A DNA stretch of 46,986 nucleotides. Source: Candidatus Woesearchaeota archaeon. GTDB lineage: Archaea > Nanobdellota > Nanobdellia > Woesearchaeales > SKGA01. This document shows positions 27,529-37,503 of this stretch, piece by piece. Within the stretch, counting starts at the first letter, position 1. Each line of letters starts with the position of its first letter. The position numbers and the translations under genes were made by a program. A model generated the notes under the pieces. That model was given only the letters and a program-made list of their open reading frames with translations. It did no database searches and was not told the origin of the DNA. The DNA lies in assembly GCA_016926395.1 (NCBI GenBank), contig JAFGOT010000031.1:1-46986 (forward strand). Reading direction: 5' to 3'.

Positions 27529-27720
27529 GTGTACTTTTTGATTCCAAGCGAAAAAGAATTTCTGGACTTTCTGAGGAAAAATCCTCATCAAACTTACACT
27601 TCTCTCTCTAAAAGATTCTCGATAGAAATGGGAACTGTTCGAGATTTGGTAAAAATGTACTCTTCTAAAATTGATGTAATAAAAATTGGAACTGCACTAA
27701 TGGTGGATGTAAAACAATGA
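27529..27720 (+). CDS. Small winged-helix/HTH-like protein
   Basis: EFLDFLRKNPHQTYTSLSKRFSIEMGTVRDLVKMY HTH pattern; stop overlaps the start of the next gene (ATGA). Confidence 0.6.
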   Translation: MYFLIPSEKEFLDFLRKNPHQTYTSLSKRFSIEMGTVRDLVKMYSSKIDVIKIGTALMVDVKQ

Positions 27721-30700
27721 ACAACAAAGCTACAAAAATAGGAATTTGGACGTTGTTTTTACTAGTTTTAACTCTAATATTTATGAGTGGTGCGAGTGCA
27801 ACTGTAACTTCGGTTACTATTCAGTCACCAAATCAAAACTATGTTTATTATACAAATTCAGATGTTGATGTTGATGCTTCTGTTATTTTCTCTTCACCTA
27901 CGTCTGAAGTCAATTGTTCTTTGCTTTTTGGTTATGCATTTATAGACAAAGATGCGTATTCATTAACTTCCACATCTGGAATAAATTCTTTCGTTTTTAG
28001 TCCTGACTTTTCCTCAGATGCTTCTGGAAGTACTTGGGCAGCTACTTTATATTGTGAAAACACTTCGAACTCTTTGTTAAATGCCTCTTCGACACCAGGT
28101 TTTTTTGATATAATTTATGACTCTGCAAATCCTTCTATTTCAGATAATTTCACGACTGGTAATGAAATTAGTTTAGATAGAATTTATTTTAATGTCTCTG
28201 ATGGTGAATTTGTAGACGCGGATTCTATAAATGTAACTTTTAATGGTGTTGCTGATTATACTTATGATTTTGCGAGCTCCGAATTAACTTGTAATGCTTC
28301 AGGATTGATTGTTGGTTGCAATATTCTTATTCCCGTCATCCCTGTTGGTGATTATCAAGTTTCTGTCGAGGCTTCTGATGGCGCTGGTAATACACGATCT
28401 AAATCTTTTGGAACGATGACTTTAACCAAACAGTCTCGTCCTTCATCTCATATAGTTATCACTTCTCCTTTGAATCACACTGCCGTTAATGAAGGAACTG
28501 TTAGTTTTAATTTTAACATTCAAAACGAACCTGTCTCTTTCACTAATGATTACAATTGTACTATTACAACTAATACCAGTGATTCTTACACCGAGGATAA
28601 ACATTTCACTTCTGCATCAGGTTCATTTTCTTACGATACTTTTGGTCATGAGGTTGTGGGGTGGAGTTTATATTGTTACAATGATGTACGTACTATTCAG
28701 TCACCAACTTATGTTGTATCTTTTGAAAATGCAACTATTGGTGTTCAAACAAGTCAAACTTATTTTTCACTAGAAGATGGCTTGGTTAATTATTTTGCTT
28801 TTGATTACTTAAAGAACTCCGTAAACCTGACCGATGTTTTTTCTTCATCTAGCTTTGGATCCAGTGTTGGTTTAGCGTCACATATTGGTTTTGGAAATGC
28901 GTTGTCTTTTAATGGTATTTCTGGGTTGGTTGGTTCTTATGATGCTAATGACTTTACTTTGAATCAAAATGGTTTTTCTGTATCTTTATGGTTTAGACCT
29001 TTAAGTGCAAAAGACTCATATTTGGTTAGTTCCTCAAATTCAAATTTTAGTATTAGTATAAATAGTTCTGGGTTTTTAATTAACTTTACAAATTCATCAT
29101 TGACTACTAACCGTTTGTTTGTTCCTCAAGATATGAGTTCTCTTTGGAGAAACGTGATCTTAACTAGTGATGGTTCAGATTTATTGTTTTATGTTGATGG
29201 TAACTTGGTCTTAAAACAAACTGTTGGTGATATTCAGTCAAATGTTTACGGAAGAAACATTGAATATCTTGGTCAATTATCCAACAACGATGTATTTAAT
29301 GGTTCAATTGACGAACTTCTTATTTACAATCGTGCTCTTAGTCCTTTTGAGATTAATTTACTTGCTGGAACTCAAACGCCTTATGATACTTCAACTCATG
29401 GCGACCGTTCATTATTTACGGTAATTCCTACTAATGATTATTGGAATTATCTTAATTGTTCATTATATGTTAACAACACTTATGTTGATTCCGCAGATGT
29501 TCAAAATGGAACTCGTTATACTTTTGTTTATGATATTTTATCTGATGATAATTTCAATTGGTATTTTTCTTGTACTGATACATTTAGAAATTTATCTTCC
29601 TCAAGTAAATCTGTTGTTGTTGATTATACTCCTATCGCTCCTTTGATGCTTCCTTTAAATACTTCAACTAGTAATAAATCAATTAATATAGTTGGTGCGC
29701 TAGGGATGGCAGGAGATTTAACTTTAACGTCTCTAGTTCAAGCTTATTTTGGAACTGCAACTAATACTTCCTCAACTATTCAAAACCACTCTAATTATAT
29801 TGGTGGAGGTACAGTTACTAATTCTGTTAATGCGTACGCTTTTAGAGTTAATCGATCTACTTTAGATCCTGGTGTTGATGCTTATCTTTCTGTTATGAAA
29901 AGTGGTTATGTCGCAGTTAATGCAGACATTAATACTTTGTTTGCTAGTGCTAATTCGTTTAATCCCAATCTTGAGTTTTTAGAAATTGTTAATGTGACGC
30001 CTTTCCAAGGAACATTTGTTATTGAACTTGCTCAAGACATGTTGGTTAATTTAGTTGCTGGAAATAGTGTTGTTTTCTTCACAAGCCCAAAACCTTTGGG
30101 TTGGTTTAACGCTAGTTTTGATTTGTTATCAGGATTGAATGAAATGAGCGTTGAAGGAATTGTTCATAATACTGTTGGTCCTTATTCTTCTTTTAACATT
30201 TACTATGATGATTTGTTGCCTAATTTAATACAAGGTCCTTGGTTGTCTGCTATTGGTAAACCTTGGTCTTTAGGTTTTAATGTTACTGATGATTATGGTT
30301 TAGATGATACTAGTATTTATGCTATAATTAACAACTCTTTAACTTCTAGAACTTTTAATGTTAGCAATTCTTCAGAAATACAATGTAATTCTAATGCTTT
30401 TAATGCAAGTTGTACTTTATATGTTCCTTCCTCTTTAACAAACGGAATTTACAATATTACTTTGTTCGCAAATGATGTTGCAGGCAACACAGGAAATTCT
30501 TCTGGTCACGAGGTATATATTCGTTCATCAATAAGTGCAGTTACACAAATTAATGATACTTATAGTAACGCATCAAACGGAACGATACTTGTTAATTGGA
30601 ATCCTGTTCCTGATGCATATGTTGCTTATTACAATCTATCTGTAACTAATGTTCCTGGAGCAGCTAATGTTCTTGATTGGGTTAGTGTTCCAAACACTTC

Positions 30701-33700
30701 AACAAACTACACTTTTGATAATGAAACTTTAAAAGATTATTACGGTGATTTTTTATTTGTTGATATTTATCCTGTTGATATTGCTGGTGTTACAGGTCCA
30801 ATTACTTCAACAGATGGTCTTTTGTTAGTTGATCAAACTCCTCCTGTTATGAATAATGTTTCCATTATTCCTGATAGATCTTATTGGGTTAGGTCAAACT
30901 CTCAACTTCATTTATACTTTAATTTCACTGACGATGAAACTGGGATTGCAGAATATACATATGCAATAGGTACTGCACCATATCCTCTTCCAGGTTGGAA
31001 TAGTGTTCTTGATGAAACCACAACCGTTCAAAATGATTTTGTAGTTACAGGTCTATCCTTAGCTCAAGGTGGAACATATTATGTCTCTGCACGTGCAAGA
31101 AATGGTTATCCTTTCCTTTGGGAAAATAGTCAATCACAGTATTATTCATCTAGTTCTGTGCGTGTTGATTCTGTTGAGCCTTCTGGTGGTTCTATAAGTT
31201 ATACTTCAGGTCCTTTATCGACTGGCTCAATTTTAGTTAATTATTATGTTGGAACAGATGCGACTTCAGGATATCTAAATGCTTCTGTTATGAAAAAAAC
31301 CAGTCCTTTACTTAATGGTCAATGTGGAACTTTTTCTACTCCTTATGAATTAGTTGATTGGGTTTCTTCTCCTGGTCCTGACTCTGCTTCAGTCAGTATT
31401 CAAAATGGTTTTTGTTATATTTTTGCATTATATGTTTATGATAAAGCAGGTAATTTGGATATAATTTCAGGTTTAACTGCAAATAATGTTTCTGTTGATC
31501 AAACAGAACCTTCCACTGTTGACATCACGATTGATGATGGTTCTTTAACTCCTGATAATGAAATTTCAGTTAGTTGGACTGTTAGTTCTGATTTAGAATC
31601 TGGAATTGATCATTATGAATATGCTCTTGGAAATTCAAGCAATCCTGTTGATTGGAATGAAGTTGTTGATTGGACTAATATTAGTTATGTTAATACATCT
31701 TTGATAATGTCAAATCTAAACTTAACACATTTAGAAACATATTATTTCAAACTTCGAGCTTGGAATCATCATGGATTATTTTCCACTGCAGTTTCAAATC
31801 CAATAACTTATGTTGATTTAATAGTTCCTCAACCTTTGGTTGTCAAACAAGTTGGCTTAGACACAACTTATCCTTGGGTTGATAATACTAGCGATGGAAA
31901 CACAACAATATTATTTACGGGCGAAGATAATTTAGCTTCTTGTGTGTGGTCTTACTATGATATAGAATATCTAAATCCTGGTGCGGGAATAAATTATACT
32001 CATTCTTGTTTATCTGATGGTCAAGGAAATTATACTTGTAATATTTCAAAACCAGATGGTGTTTCTGCTTTAGAAGAAGGAAATTATAATGTGTATGTTA
32101 GTTGTCGAGATCAAGCAGGAAATATCCAAAGAGCAAATACAAATACGGACGTTTCTTTTGCAAAGGATGTTGGTGCGCCACTGGTTACTGTTTCAGGCAT
32201 AACAAATGGGGCTTTATATAATCAAATACCTGTTTATATTAATATCCAAGAGGCAACTTTAGATGACGCTTATTATGAAGTAAGAACGGGTGCAGGTCTG
32301 GTTGGAACTGGAGTTTTAACAACTGGAAATAATTCTGTAACTTTACCAATTAATCCTTTAGTTGCTGAGCATTGGTTAACTGTTTATGCAAATGATAGTT
32401 TTGGTCAAGTTAATGATACAACAAACATAACTTTCTTTGTGAATTCTTCAATTCCTTCAGGATATATTTATGCTCCAACTGAATACTTAAACAAAGATAC
32501 TAATTTAACGTTTTCAATGAGCTTCTTTAATAATTATTCTTATTACATTGAAGGGGATGGAGCAATAACGGGAGTATATTCAGGTTATTATTCTAATGCT
32601 TCAATAACTACTTTTGATGATTTCAACCTTCAGATTAATGTTTCTGACTTTGAAGATGGCGACTATACTGCAACATTAATTGTTAATAATTCTGTTAATG
32701 GAACTTTAAGAACTGACACTTATTATTTTGATTTTGTTGTTGATACTGAAATTCCAGAATACTCTGACGCGAACGATCCAGGAACTGTTTATGACAACGA
32801 AACTATTGATTTGTATATTACATCATCAGAAGAGAATGTTTCGGTAATCTTTAATGGAACTACTTATTATGCTGTTCCTGTTGCTTTTGGTGATCTTGTT
32901 GCTCCTGTTGGAAGTGGAAGGTATTGGGTTCAAATTCAACCTAATAAAGTGGATGATTTCATGGATTATATGTGGGTAATTTATGATTTGGCAGGCAATA
33001 ATGAAACTATCTCTGGAAGCGTGTTTGTGAATAATAGACAAACTAGTTTTGATGATGACATCACTACTATCTTAGACTTTGCAAATGCTGATTGGTCTTG
33101 GAACTTTGATTTTTCAGATAAAGATATTACTCAAAGATATAATGACTTTGTTTGTTCAATAGAACACAATGGTAGTTTCTCTCTTGTTAATACTCCATAC
33201 TCTTGTGTTGTGGATTGGGATTACGCTTCACCTGGTGCTTATGAATTAAATGTGACTGTTGATGAATATTCTAATGGTACTTTTGTTGATTCAATAAATA
33301 AAACAGTCTATATTAATTTCTCTAATACGGCTAATACTACTTTGATGTTGAACACTGCGTATTCTGTTTCGGGCATCATTGTTGATTCTGTTCATCTGGC
33401 AGCTTCAAGTTCTATCGAAGCAAATACTTATACGACTATGTCGCGATATGGAAACAATTTGACAGGTTTGGCTACTGTTGATTATCCTAATTCACCAAAA
33501 ATAATTTTATCTGTTGATGACATTAGACTTTTTATTAGCAATATTAGTGGCGGTGACATTGGAAATTTTGCTTTCAAGGAAAAAACATTATCGACAACTA
33601 CTTACGCTTCACAGGACTTAGGTTTAAGTTATAGATATGTTCCTCTTTATTCTTATGCAATAAATATTTCATATCCTTTCCAAACCAATGATTTGATAGA

Positions 33701-34697
33701 CTTTGATGTTTCAAATTATGATTTAAGTGATATTATTCTTTACAGATATGATTTCAATTTTGTAACTAATGCGGTAAATTATACTTCAAGAACAACAGTT
33801 CCTCTTTATAGCGTAAGTAATAATCTTGCATTGTATAATATTTCAGGAATGGAAGGTTTGTTCGTTTTAGTAAATGATTCTTATATTCCTCCGCCTCCAG
33901 AGCCTGTCATTCCAAGCAGTGGTGGTCATTCCAGCAGTGGTGGTGGTTTTAGTATGCCTCCTCCTCCAACAACTATTGTTGAAACTACAACAAATGAAAC
34001 TGATGACTCGCAAACTTCTCAAGTAGTTACCCCTGTGGCTTCTTGTTTTGACAACATTCAAAATCAAGATGAAACTGGTGTGGACTGTGGTGGTATTTGT
34101 GCTTCTTGTGTTGTTGAACAATCTGATAACACTGATTCTAATTCCGAATCTAGAGAAGAAATTCCTGAGTTTATTCCTGAATCAAATACAAAAGATAAAA
34201 ACAAACCTGCTAGGTCTTTTCCTTGGTGGGCTTTAATTGCATTAGTTGTTATTGCTGCAGGTGCTGGTGTTGGTGTCATATCCTCTAAAAAACAAGCTAG
34301 TGATGTTATTCAAAAAGTAATAGATGCTGGTGATGCTAGAGATGTTGTTGATATTGCAAATTTTATTCAAATGCATGAACTTCAAAATAACGATATTCAA
34401 GATCACGAATTAGTTAGCATGGGATTCTCTCAAAATAAAATTGATTTGGCAAGATATGCGATGGCAAATGAAGCAATGGTAAATTCCGTTGTTCAATACT
34501 TAGAACAAAACACAACTAAAGGTTACACTAGTGATGAATTATGTAATTGGTTAGTTTCAAAAGATGTTCATGAGGGCGTTGTTCTTCTTGCTAAAGAAAA
34601 ATTTCAAAAACCCGTAACTAGTATGGGGTCTTTAGATGAGTCTTCTTCAATGATTGATAATTCTCCTTTGGAAACTAACAATTTAGATAAAAACTAA
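27717..34697 (+). CDS. Giant cell-surface protein (signal peptide, Ig-like repeats, LamG-like domain, Pro/Ser-rich region, C-terminal TM and cytoplasmic tail)
   Basis: N-terminal signal sequence, many N-glycosylation sequons, LamG-like GFSVSLWFRP...SIDELLIYNRALSPFEI, VDQTPP-type repeat starts, CFDNIQNQDETGVDCGGICASC, TM WWALIALVVIAAGAGVGVI. Confidence 0.9.
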   Translation: MNNKATKIGIWTLFLLVLTLIFMSGASATVTSVTIQSPNQNYVYYTNSDVDVDASVIFSSPTSEVNCSLLFGYAFIDKDAYSLTSTSGINSFVFSPDFSSDASGSTWAATLYCENTSNSLLNASSTPGFFDIIYDSANPSISDNFTTGNEISLDRIYFNVSDGEFVDADSINVTFNGVADYTYDFASSELTCNASGLIVGCNILIPVIPVGDYQVSVEASDGAGNTRSKSFGTMTLTKQSRPSSHIVITSPLNHTAVNEGTVSFNFNIQNEPVSFTNDYNCTITTNTSDSYTEDKHFTSASGSFSYDTFGHEVVGWSLYCYNDVRTIQSPTYVVSFENATIGVQTSQTYFSLEDGLVNYFAFDYLKNSVNLTDVFSSSSFGSSVGLASHIGFGNALSFNGISGLVGSYDANDFTLNQNGFSVSLWFRPLSAKDSYLVSSSNSNFSISINSSGFLINFTNSSLTTNRLFVPQDMSSLWRNVILTSDGSDLLFYVDGNLVLKQTVGDIQSNVYGRNIEYLGQLSNNDVFNGSIDELLIYNRALSPFEINLLAGTQTPYDTSTHGDRSLFTVIPTNDYWNYLNCSLYVNNTYVDSADVQNGTRYTFVYDILSDDNFNWYFSCTDTFRNLSSSSKSVVVDYTPIAPLMLPLNTSTSNKSINIVGALGMAGDLTLTSLVQAYFGTATNTSSTIQNHSNYIGGGTVTNSVNAYAFRVNRSTLDPGVDAYLSVMKSGYVAVNADINTLFASANSFNPNLEFLEIVNVTPFQGTFVIELAQDMLVNLVAGNSVVFFTSPKPLGWFNASFDLLSGLNEMSVEGIVHNTVGPYSSFNIYYDDLLPNLIQGPWLSAIGKPWSLGFNVTDDYGLDDTSIYAIINNSLTSRTFNVSNSSEIQCNSNAFNASCTLYVPSSLTNGIYNITLFANDVAGNTGNSSGHEVYIRSSISAVTQINDTYSNASNGTILVNWNPVPDAYVAYYNLSVTNVPGAANVLDWVSVPNTSTNYTFDNETLKDYYGDFLFVDIYPVDIAGVTGPITSTDGLLLVDQTPPVMNNVSIIPDRSYWVRSNSQLHLYFNFTDDETGIAEYTYAIGTAPYPLPGWNSVLDETTTVQNDFVVTGLSLAQGGTYYVSARARNGYPFLWENSQSQYYSSSSVRVDSVEPSGGSISYTSGPLSTGSILVNYYVGTDATSGYLNASVMKKTSPLLNGQCGTFSTPYELVDWVSSPGPDSASVSIQNGFCYIFALYVYDKAGNLDIISGLTANNVSVDQTEPSTVDITIDDGSLTPDNEISVSWTVSSDLESGIDHYEYALGNSSNPVDWNEVVDWTNISYVNTSLIMSNLNLTHLETYYFKLRAWNHHGLFSTAVSNPITYVDLIVPQPLVVKQVGLDTTYPWVDNTSDGNTTILFTGEDNLASCVWSYYDIEYLNPGAGINYTHSCLSDGQGNYTCNISKPDGVSALEEGNYNVYVSCRDQAGNIQRANTNTDVSFAKDVGAPLVTVSGITNGALYNQIPVYINIQEATLDDAYYEVRTGAGLVGTGVLTTGNNSVTLPINPLVAEHWLTVYANDSFGQVNDTTNITFFVNSSIPSGYIYAPTEYLNKDTNLTFSMSFFNNYSYYIEGDGAITGVYSGYYSNASITTFDDFNLQINVSDFEDGDYTATLIVNNSVNGTLRTDTYYFDFVVDTEIPEYSDANDPGTVYDNETIDLYITSSEENVSVIFNGTTYYAVPVAFGDLVAPVGSGRYWVQIQPNKVDDFMDYMWVIYDLAGNNETISGSVFVNNRQTSFDDDITTILDFANADWSWNFDFSDKDITQRYNDFVCSIEHNGSFSLVNTPYSCVVDWDYASPGAYELNVTVDEYSNGTFVDSINKTVYINFSNTANTTLMLNTAYSVSGIIVDSVHLAASSSIEANTYTTMSRYGNNLTGLATVDYPNSPKIILSVDDIRLFISNISGGDIGNFAFKEKTLSTTTYASQDLGLSYRYVPLYSYAINISYPFQTNDLIDFDVSNYDLSDIILYRYDFNFVTNAVNYTSRTTVPLYSVSNNLALYNISGMEGLFVLVNDSYIPPPPEPVIPSSGGHSSSGGGFSMPPPPTTIVETTTNETDDSQTSQVVTPVASCFDNIQNQDETGVDCGGICASCVVEQSDNTDSNSESREEIPEFIPESNTKDKNKPARSFPWWALIALVVIAAGAGVGVISSKKQASDVIQKVIDAGDARDVVDIANFIQMHELQNNDIQDHELVSMGFSQNKIDLARYAMANEAMVNSVVQYLEQNTTKGYTSDELCNWLVSKDVHEGVVLLAKEKFQKPVTSMGSLDESSSMIDNSPLETNNLDKN

Positions 34698-35197
34698 ACT
34701 GCTAGAAAACCCTCTCTAATAATATCTTCCACGATGTAATGTGCGTCATATTGAACTTCAAATTTTTTCTCTATATTTTCAACAAACTCTTCTGCGTAGG
34801 TCATATTTTGAAAGTATCCTTCAACTAAGAAATCATAATTTCCTGTTATTTTCCAGACATTATTTATGTTATCGTGTGCTTTTAAGAAATTTTTTAGTTC
34901 TTCTCTTTTTTCAATTGGTGTTTTTAGAAGTAACTGAACTCTAGCTTTAAATCCTAACAAATTGAAGTTTAATATGCTGGTATGTTTTTGTATTAATTCT
35001 CCTTCATGATATTTTAATCTATCATAAAGTGTAGATATTGGTATTTTTGTTTTTTTACTGATTGTTGTTAAACTTGCTCTGCTATCGAGTCTTAATTGTT
35101 TAAATAGGGCTAAATCTTTTTGTAGTATTTTCTTTTTAGAACTTTGCTCGAAATCTTTTCCTGATTTTGTTTGTATTTTTTCATTCACGCTTATCAC
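34694..35197 (-). CDS. Lrp/AsnC family transcriptional regulator
   Basis: LRLDSRASLTTISKKTKIPISTLYDRL HTH and C-terminal RAM-like domain. Confidence 0.9.
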   Translation of the reverse strand: MISVNEKIQTKSGKDFEQSSKKKILQKDLALFKQLRLDSRASLTTISKKTKIPISTLYDRLKYHEGELIQKHTSILNFNLLGFKARVQLLLKTPIEKREELKNFLKAHDNINNVWKITGNYDFLVEGYFQNMTYAEEFVENIEKKFEVQYDAHYIVEDIIREGFLAV

Positions 35198-35339
35198 CTT
35201 TTTAGCAATTATTTTGAAATTGCATGGTTTAAACCCTATTTTTTTCGAATATAGATTTCATCCTTAAGGTGTATAAGGTCGTCTTAAGATTTAAATAACG
35301 ATAATATTTATAAATAAACATCTCATTCCTACATATTAC

Positions 35340-35411
35340 GCACTGGTAGTCTAATGGTTAGGATAGTGGCCTTCCAAGCCATTGATCCGGGTTCGAATCC
35401 CGGCCAGTGCA
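35340..35411 (+). tRNA. tRNA-Gly(TCC)
   Basis: Acceptor GCACTGG/CCAGTGC, anticodon arm GTGGC-CTTCCAA-GCCAT, T arm CCGGG-TTCGAAT-CCCGG, discriminator A, no encoded CCA (followed by TTT). TATA-like TATTTATAAATA upstream. Confidence 0.95.
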
Positions 35412-35416
35412 TTTAT

Positions 35417-35470
35417 GCAATGGTAAGGGACCAATAATCTATGATTATTGTTTTCCCGGCCAGTGCACCA
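35417..35470 (+). other. tRNA-like minihelix carrying a duplicated tRNA-Gly 3' end with encoded CCA
   Basis: TCCCGGCCAGTGCA (35454..35467) is identical to 35398..35411 and followed by CCA. GCAATGG (35417..35423) pairs with CCAGTGC at 6/7 positions; GGGA/TCCC and a perfect CAATAATC-TAT-GATTATTG hairpin lie inside. Confidence 0.7.
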
Positions 35471-35662
35471 TACATATTCTTATTAATCAAAATATATGAA
35501 ACTGATGCTAAGATATTTTGTCAGATTTATTTTAAAGGATTAAAATATAACTCTAACGTTTGAGGTGTTTATAATTAAGAATACTTAAGTATTAATTACC
35601 CTCATCGCAATGCTTATTTAACCGCTAGTTTAATAAATTCTTCTTGTCTTGTTGTCTTTATA

Positions 35663-36322
35663 ATGGAAGAAACTGTGTTAGTTGTAGTTGCCCATCCAGA
35701 TGATCAAATTTTTGGACCAGGTGGTGCTATAGCCAAATATGCTAAAGAAGGTAAATCTGTTAGGACTATTATTGCTTCATATGGTGAAAAATCTCATCCT
35801 CATTTTAAGCAAGAAGTTATTAGAGATATTCGTGTTAAAGAATCAGAGCGTGCTGACCGTTTAATTGGTGGTAAAGGTATTGAATATTGGGGAGTTAGAG
35901 AAGGAAAATTCGCAAGCGATTTTGAATCTATGAATTTGCGAGAAAGACTTATTGATGTTCTAGAAACATATAAACCTGTAAAAATTTTTACACATGCGCG
36001 AAATGAAACACATCCTGATCACGTTGCTATTAATTCTTTTGTCTTGTCTTGTTATGATGAGGTTGCTAAGAATCATGAGTGGTTTAATCCTCCTGTTTAT
36101 ACTTTTACTGTGTGGAATTATTTTAGAATAAAAAAACGTGATGTTCCTCGTCTAATAGTTGACGTGTCTGACACTTTTAGAGTTAAGCTTGCTGCTTTGT
36201 CTCTTTTTAAAAGCCAAATTATTACTATGATTAATCTTAAATGGAGTGTATACCTAAAAGCTTTTGTTACTGGTTTTAGAAATAACACTTCTTTTGCGGA
36301 AGAGTTTTACAAAGTAAGATGA
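35663..36322 (+). CDS. PIG-L/LmbE family deacetylase
   Basis: VVVAHPDDQIFGPGGAIAKYAKEG, HARNETHPDHVAIN. Confidence 0.93.
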   Translation: MEETVLVVVAHPDDQIFGPGGAIAKYAKEGKSVRTIIASYGEKSHPHFKQEVIRDIRVKESERADRLIGGKGIEYWGVREGKFASDFESMNLRERLIDVLETYKPVKIFTHARNETHPDHVAINSFVLSCYDEVAKNHEWFNPPVYTFTVWNYFRIKKRDVPRLIVDVSDTFRVKLAALSLFKSQIITMINLKWSVYLKAFVTGFRNNTSFAEEFYKVR

Positions 36323-37503
36323 CTGAAAATATTGTTGATTTGGAAAATGTCAAAAAACCTGTGATGGTTATTGCTTCAGATAATTTTTTACCTAGACGTG
36401 ATGGTATTACGCGATTTTTATCAGAAGTTATTCCTCGTCTTAAAGATAAATTTGATATAATTGTTATTTGTCCTGATTATGAAGGGGTTGAAGTTTTAAT
36501 TGATGGTGTTAAATTTGTTAGAGTGCCTTTATCTAAAAGAGTTGTTGGTGATTTTAAACTTCCTAAAGTCAAATTCAGACGAATAATCAAAGCGGTAAAA
36601 AAAGCAGATATTGTGTTCACTCAAACGTTAGGTCCAATTGGTGGATCTGCTCTTTTTTTTGCTCAAAAACTAAGACGTAAAACCGTGGCTTTTATTCATA
36701 ATATTGAATGGGAGTTAGTTGCTCAAGCTACTAGTTTTTCATTTGTAAAAAGATACTCTTATCCTATTACAAAAAGAATAACGCATTACTTATATTCTCG
36801 TTGTTCTTATTTAGTTGTTCCTTCAGAAAGTATTTCTGATGTTTTAACTTGGAAGGATCTTAGAACTCCAAAGAAAATTATTAATTTAGGTGTTGACACA
36901 AATAAGTTTAAACCCTCCGATGATTCTTTGGAACGACTTAAACTTCGTGAACTTTTAGGTGTACGAGATGATCAATTAGTTATTGGTTATCATGGCAGGA
37001 TTGCTCGAGAAAAAGATTTAGCAACTCTCATGAGAGCATTTGTTAAACTTAGAAATCAACATCCTTCATTAAAATTGCTTGTTGTTGGCAGTGGTATTAA
37101 AGAAATTGAAAAACAACTAGAAAAACAACCTGGTGTAATTCATGTTCCTGCTGTTTCTGACGTTGAAAAATACTTACAAGCGATGGATATTTATTGTTTA
37201 ACTTCTTTGACTGAAACCACGTCCTTGTCTGTTCTTGAAGCTATGAGCACATCTTTACCTGTTGTTACTTCAAGAGTTGGGTTTGTTAAAGATTATATTT
37301 CGCACGGTATTAATGGTTTGTTTTTTCAAAAAGGGGATTCTTTTTCTTTGGCAAAAGAAATTGAATTGCTTATAGAATCAAAGCAACTGCGTGAAAAATT
37401 AGGGGGGAATGCACGCCATACTATTGTTCATCGTTTTGATTGGGATTTAACTGGCATGCGTTTAGTTGATTTTTTTGAAAATACTTTTATTAAAACAAAA
37501 TGA
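36319..37503 (+). CDS. GT4-family glycosyltransferase
   Basis: VIGYHGRIAREKDLATLMRAF, LTSLTETTSLSVLEAMSTSLPVV; ATGA overlap with upstream gene. Confidence 0.92.
   Translation: MTENIVDLENVKKPVMVIASDNFLPRRDGITRFLSEVIPRLKDKFDIIVICPDYEGVEVLIDGVKFVRVPLSKRVVGDFKLPKVKFRRIIKAVKKADIVFTQTLGPIGGSALFFAQKLRRKTVAFIHNIEWELVAQATSFSFVKRYSYPITKRITHYLYSRCSYLVVPSESISDVLTWKDLRTPKKIINLGVDTNKFKPSDDSLERLKLRELLGVRDDQLVIGYHGRIAREKDLATLMRAFVKLRNQHPSLKLLVVGSGIKEIEKQLEKQPGVIHVPAVSDVEKYLQAMDIYCLTSLTETTSLSVLEAMSTSLPVVTSRVGFVKDYISHGINGLFFQKGDSFSLAKEIELLIESKQLREKLGGNARHTIVHRFDWDLTGMRLVDFFENTFIKTK

Noticed and set aside
28489-34279. Short ORFs inside the giant surface protein gene
   Set aside because: Overlap a 2326-codon ORF with clear domain structure; compositionally biased.
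35468-35662. Possible ncRNA or short ORF after the tRNA-Gly unit (GAGGTG followed by short open stretch)
   Set aside because: Reading frames after GAGGTG close within a few codons and no stable fold was evident; probably promoter region of the PIG-L gene.
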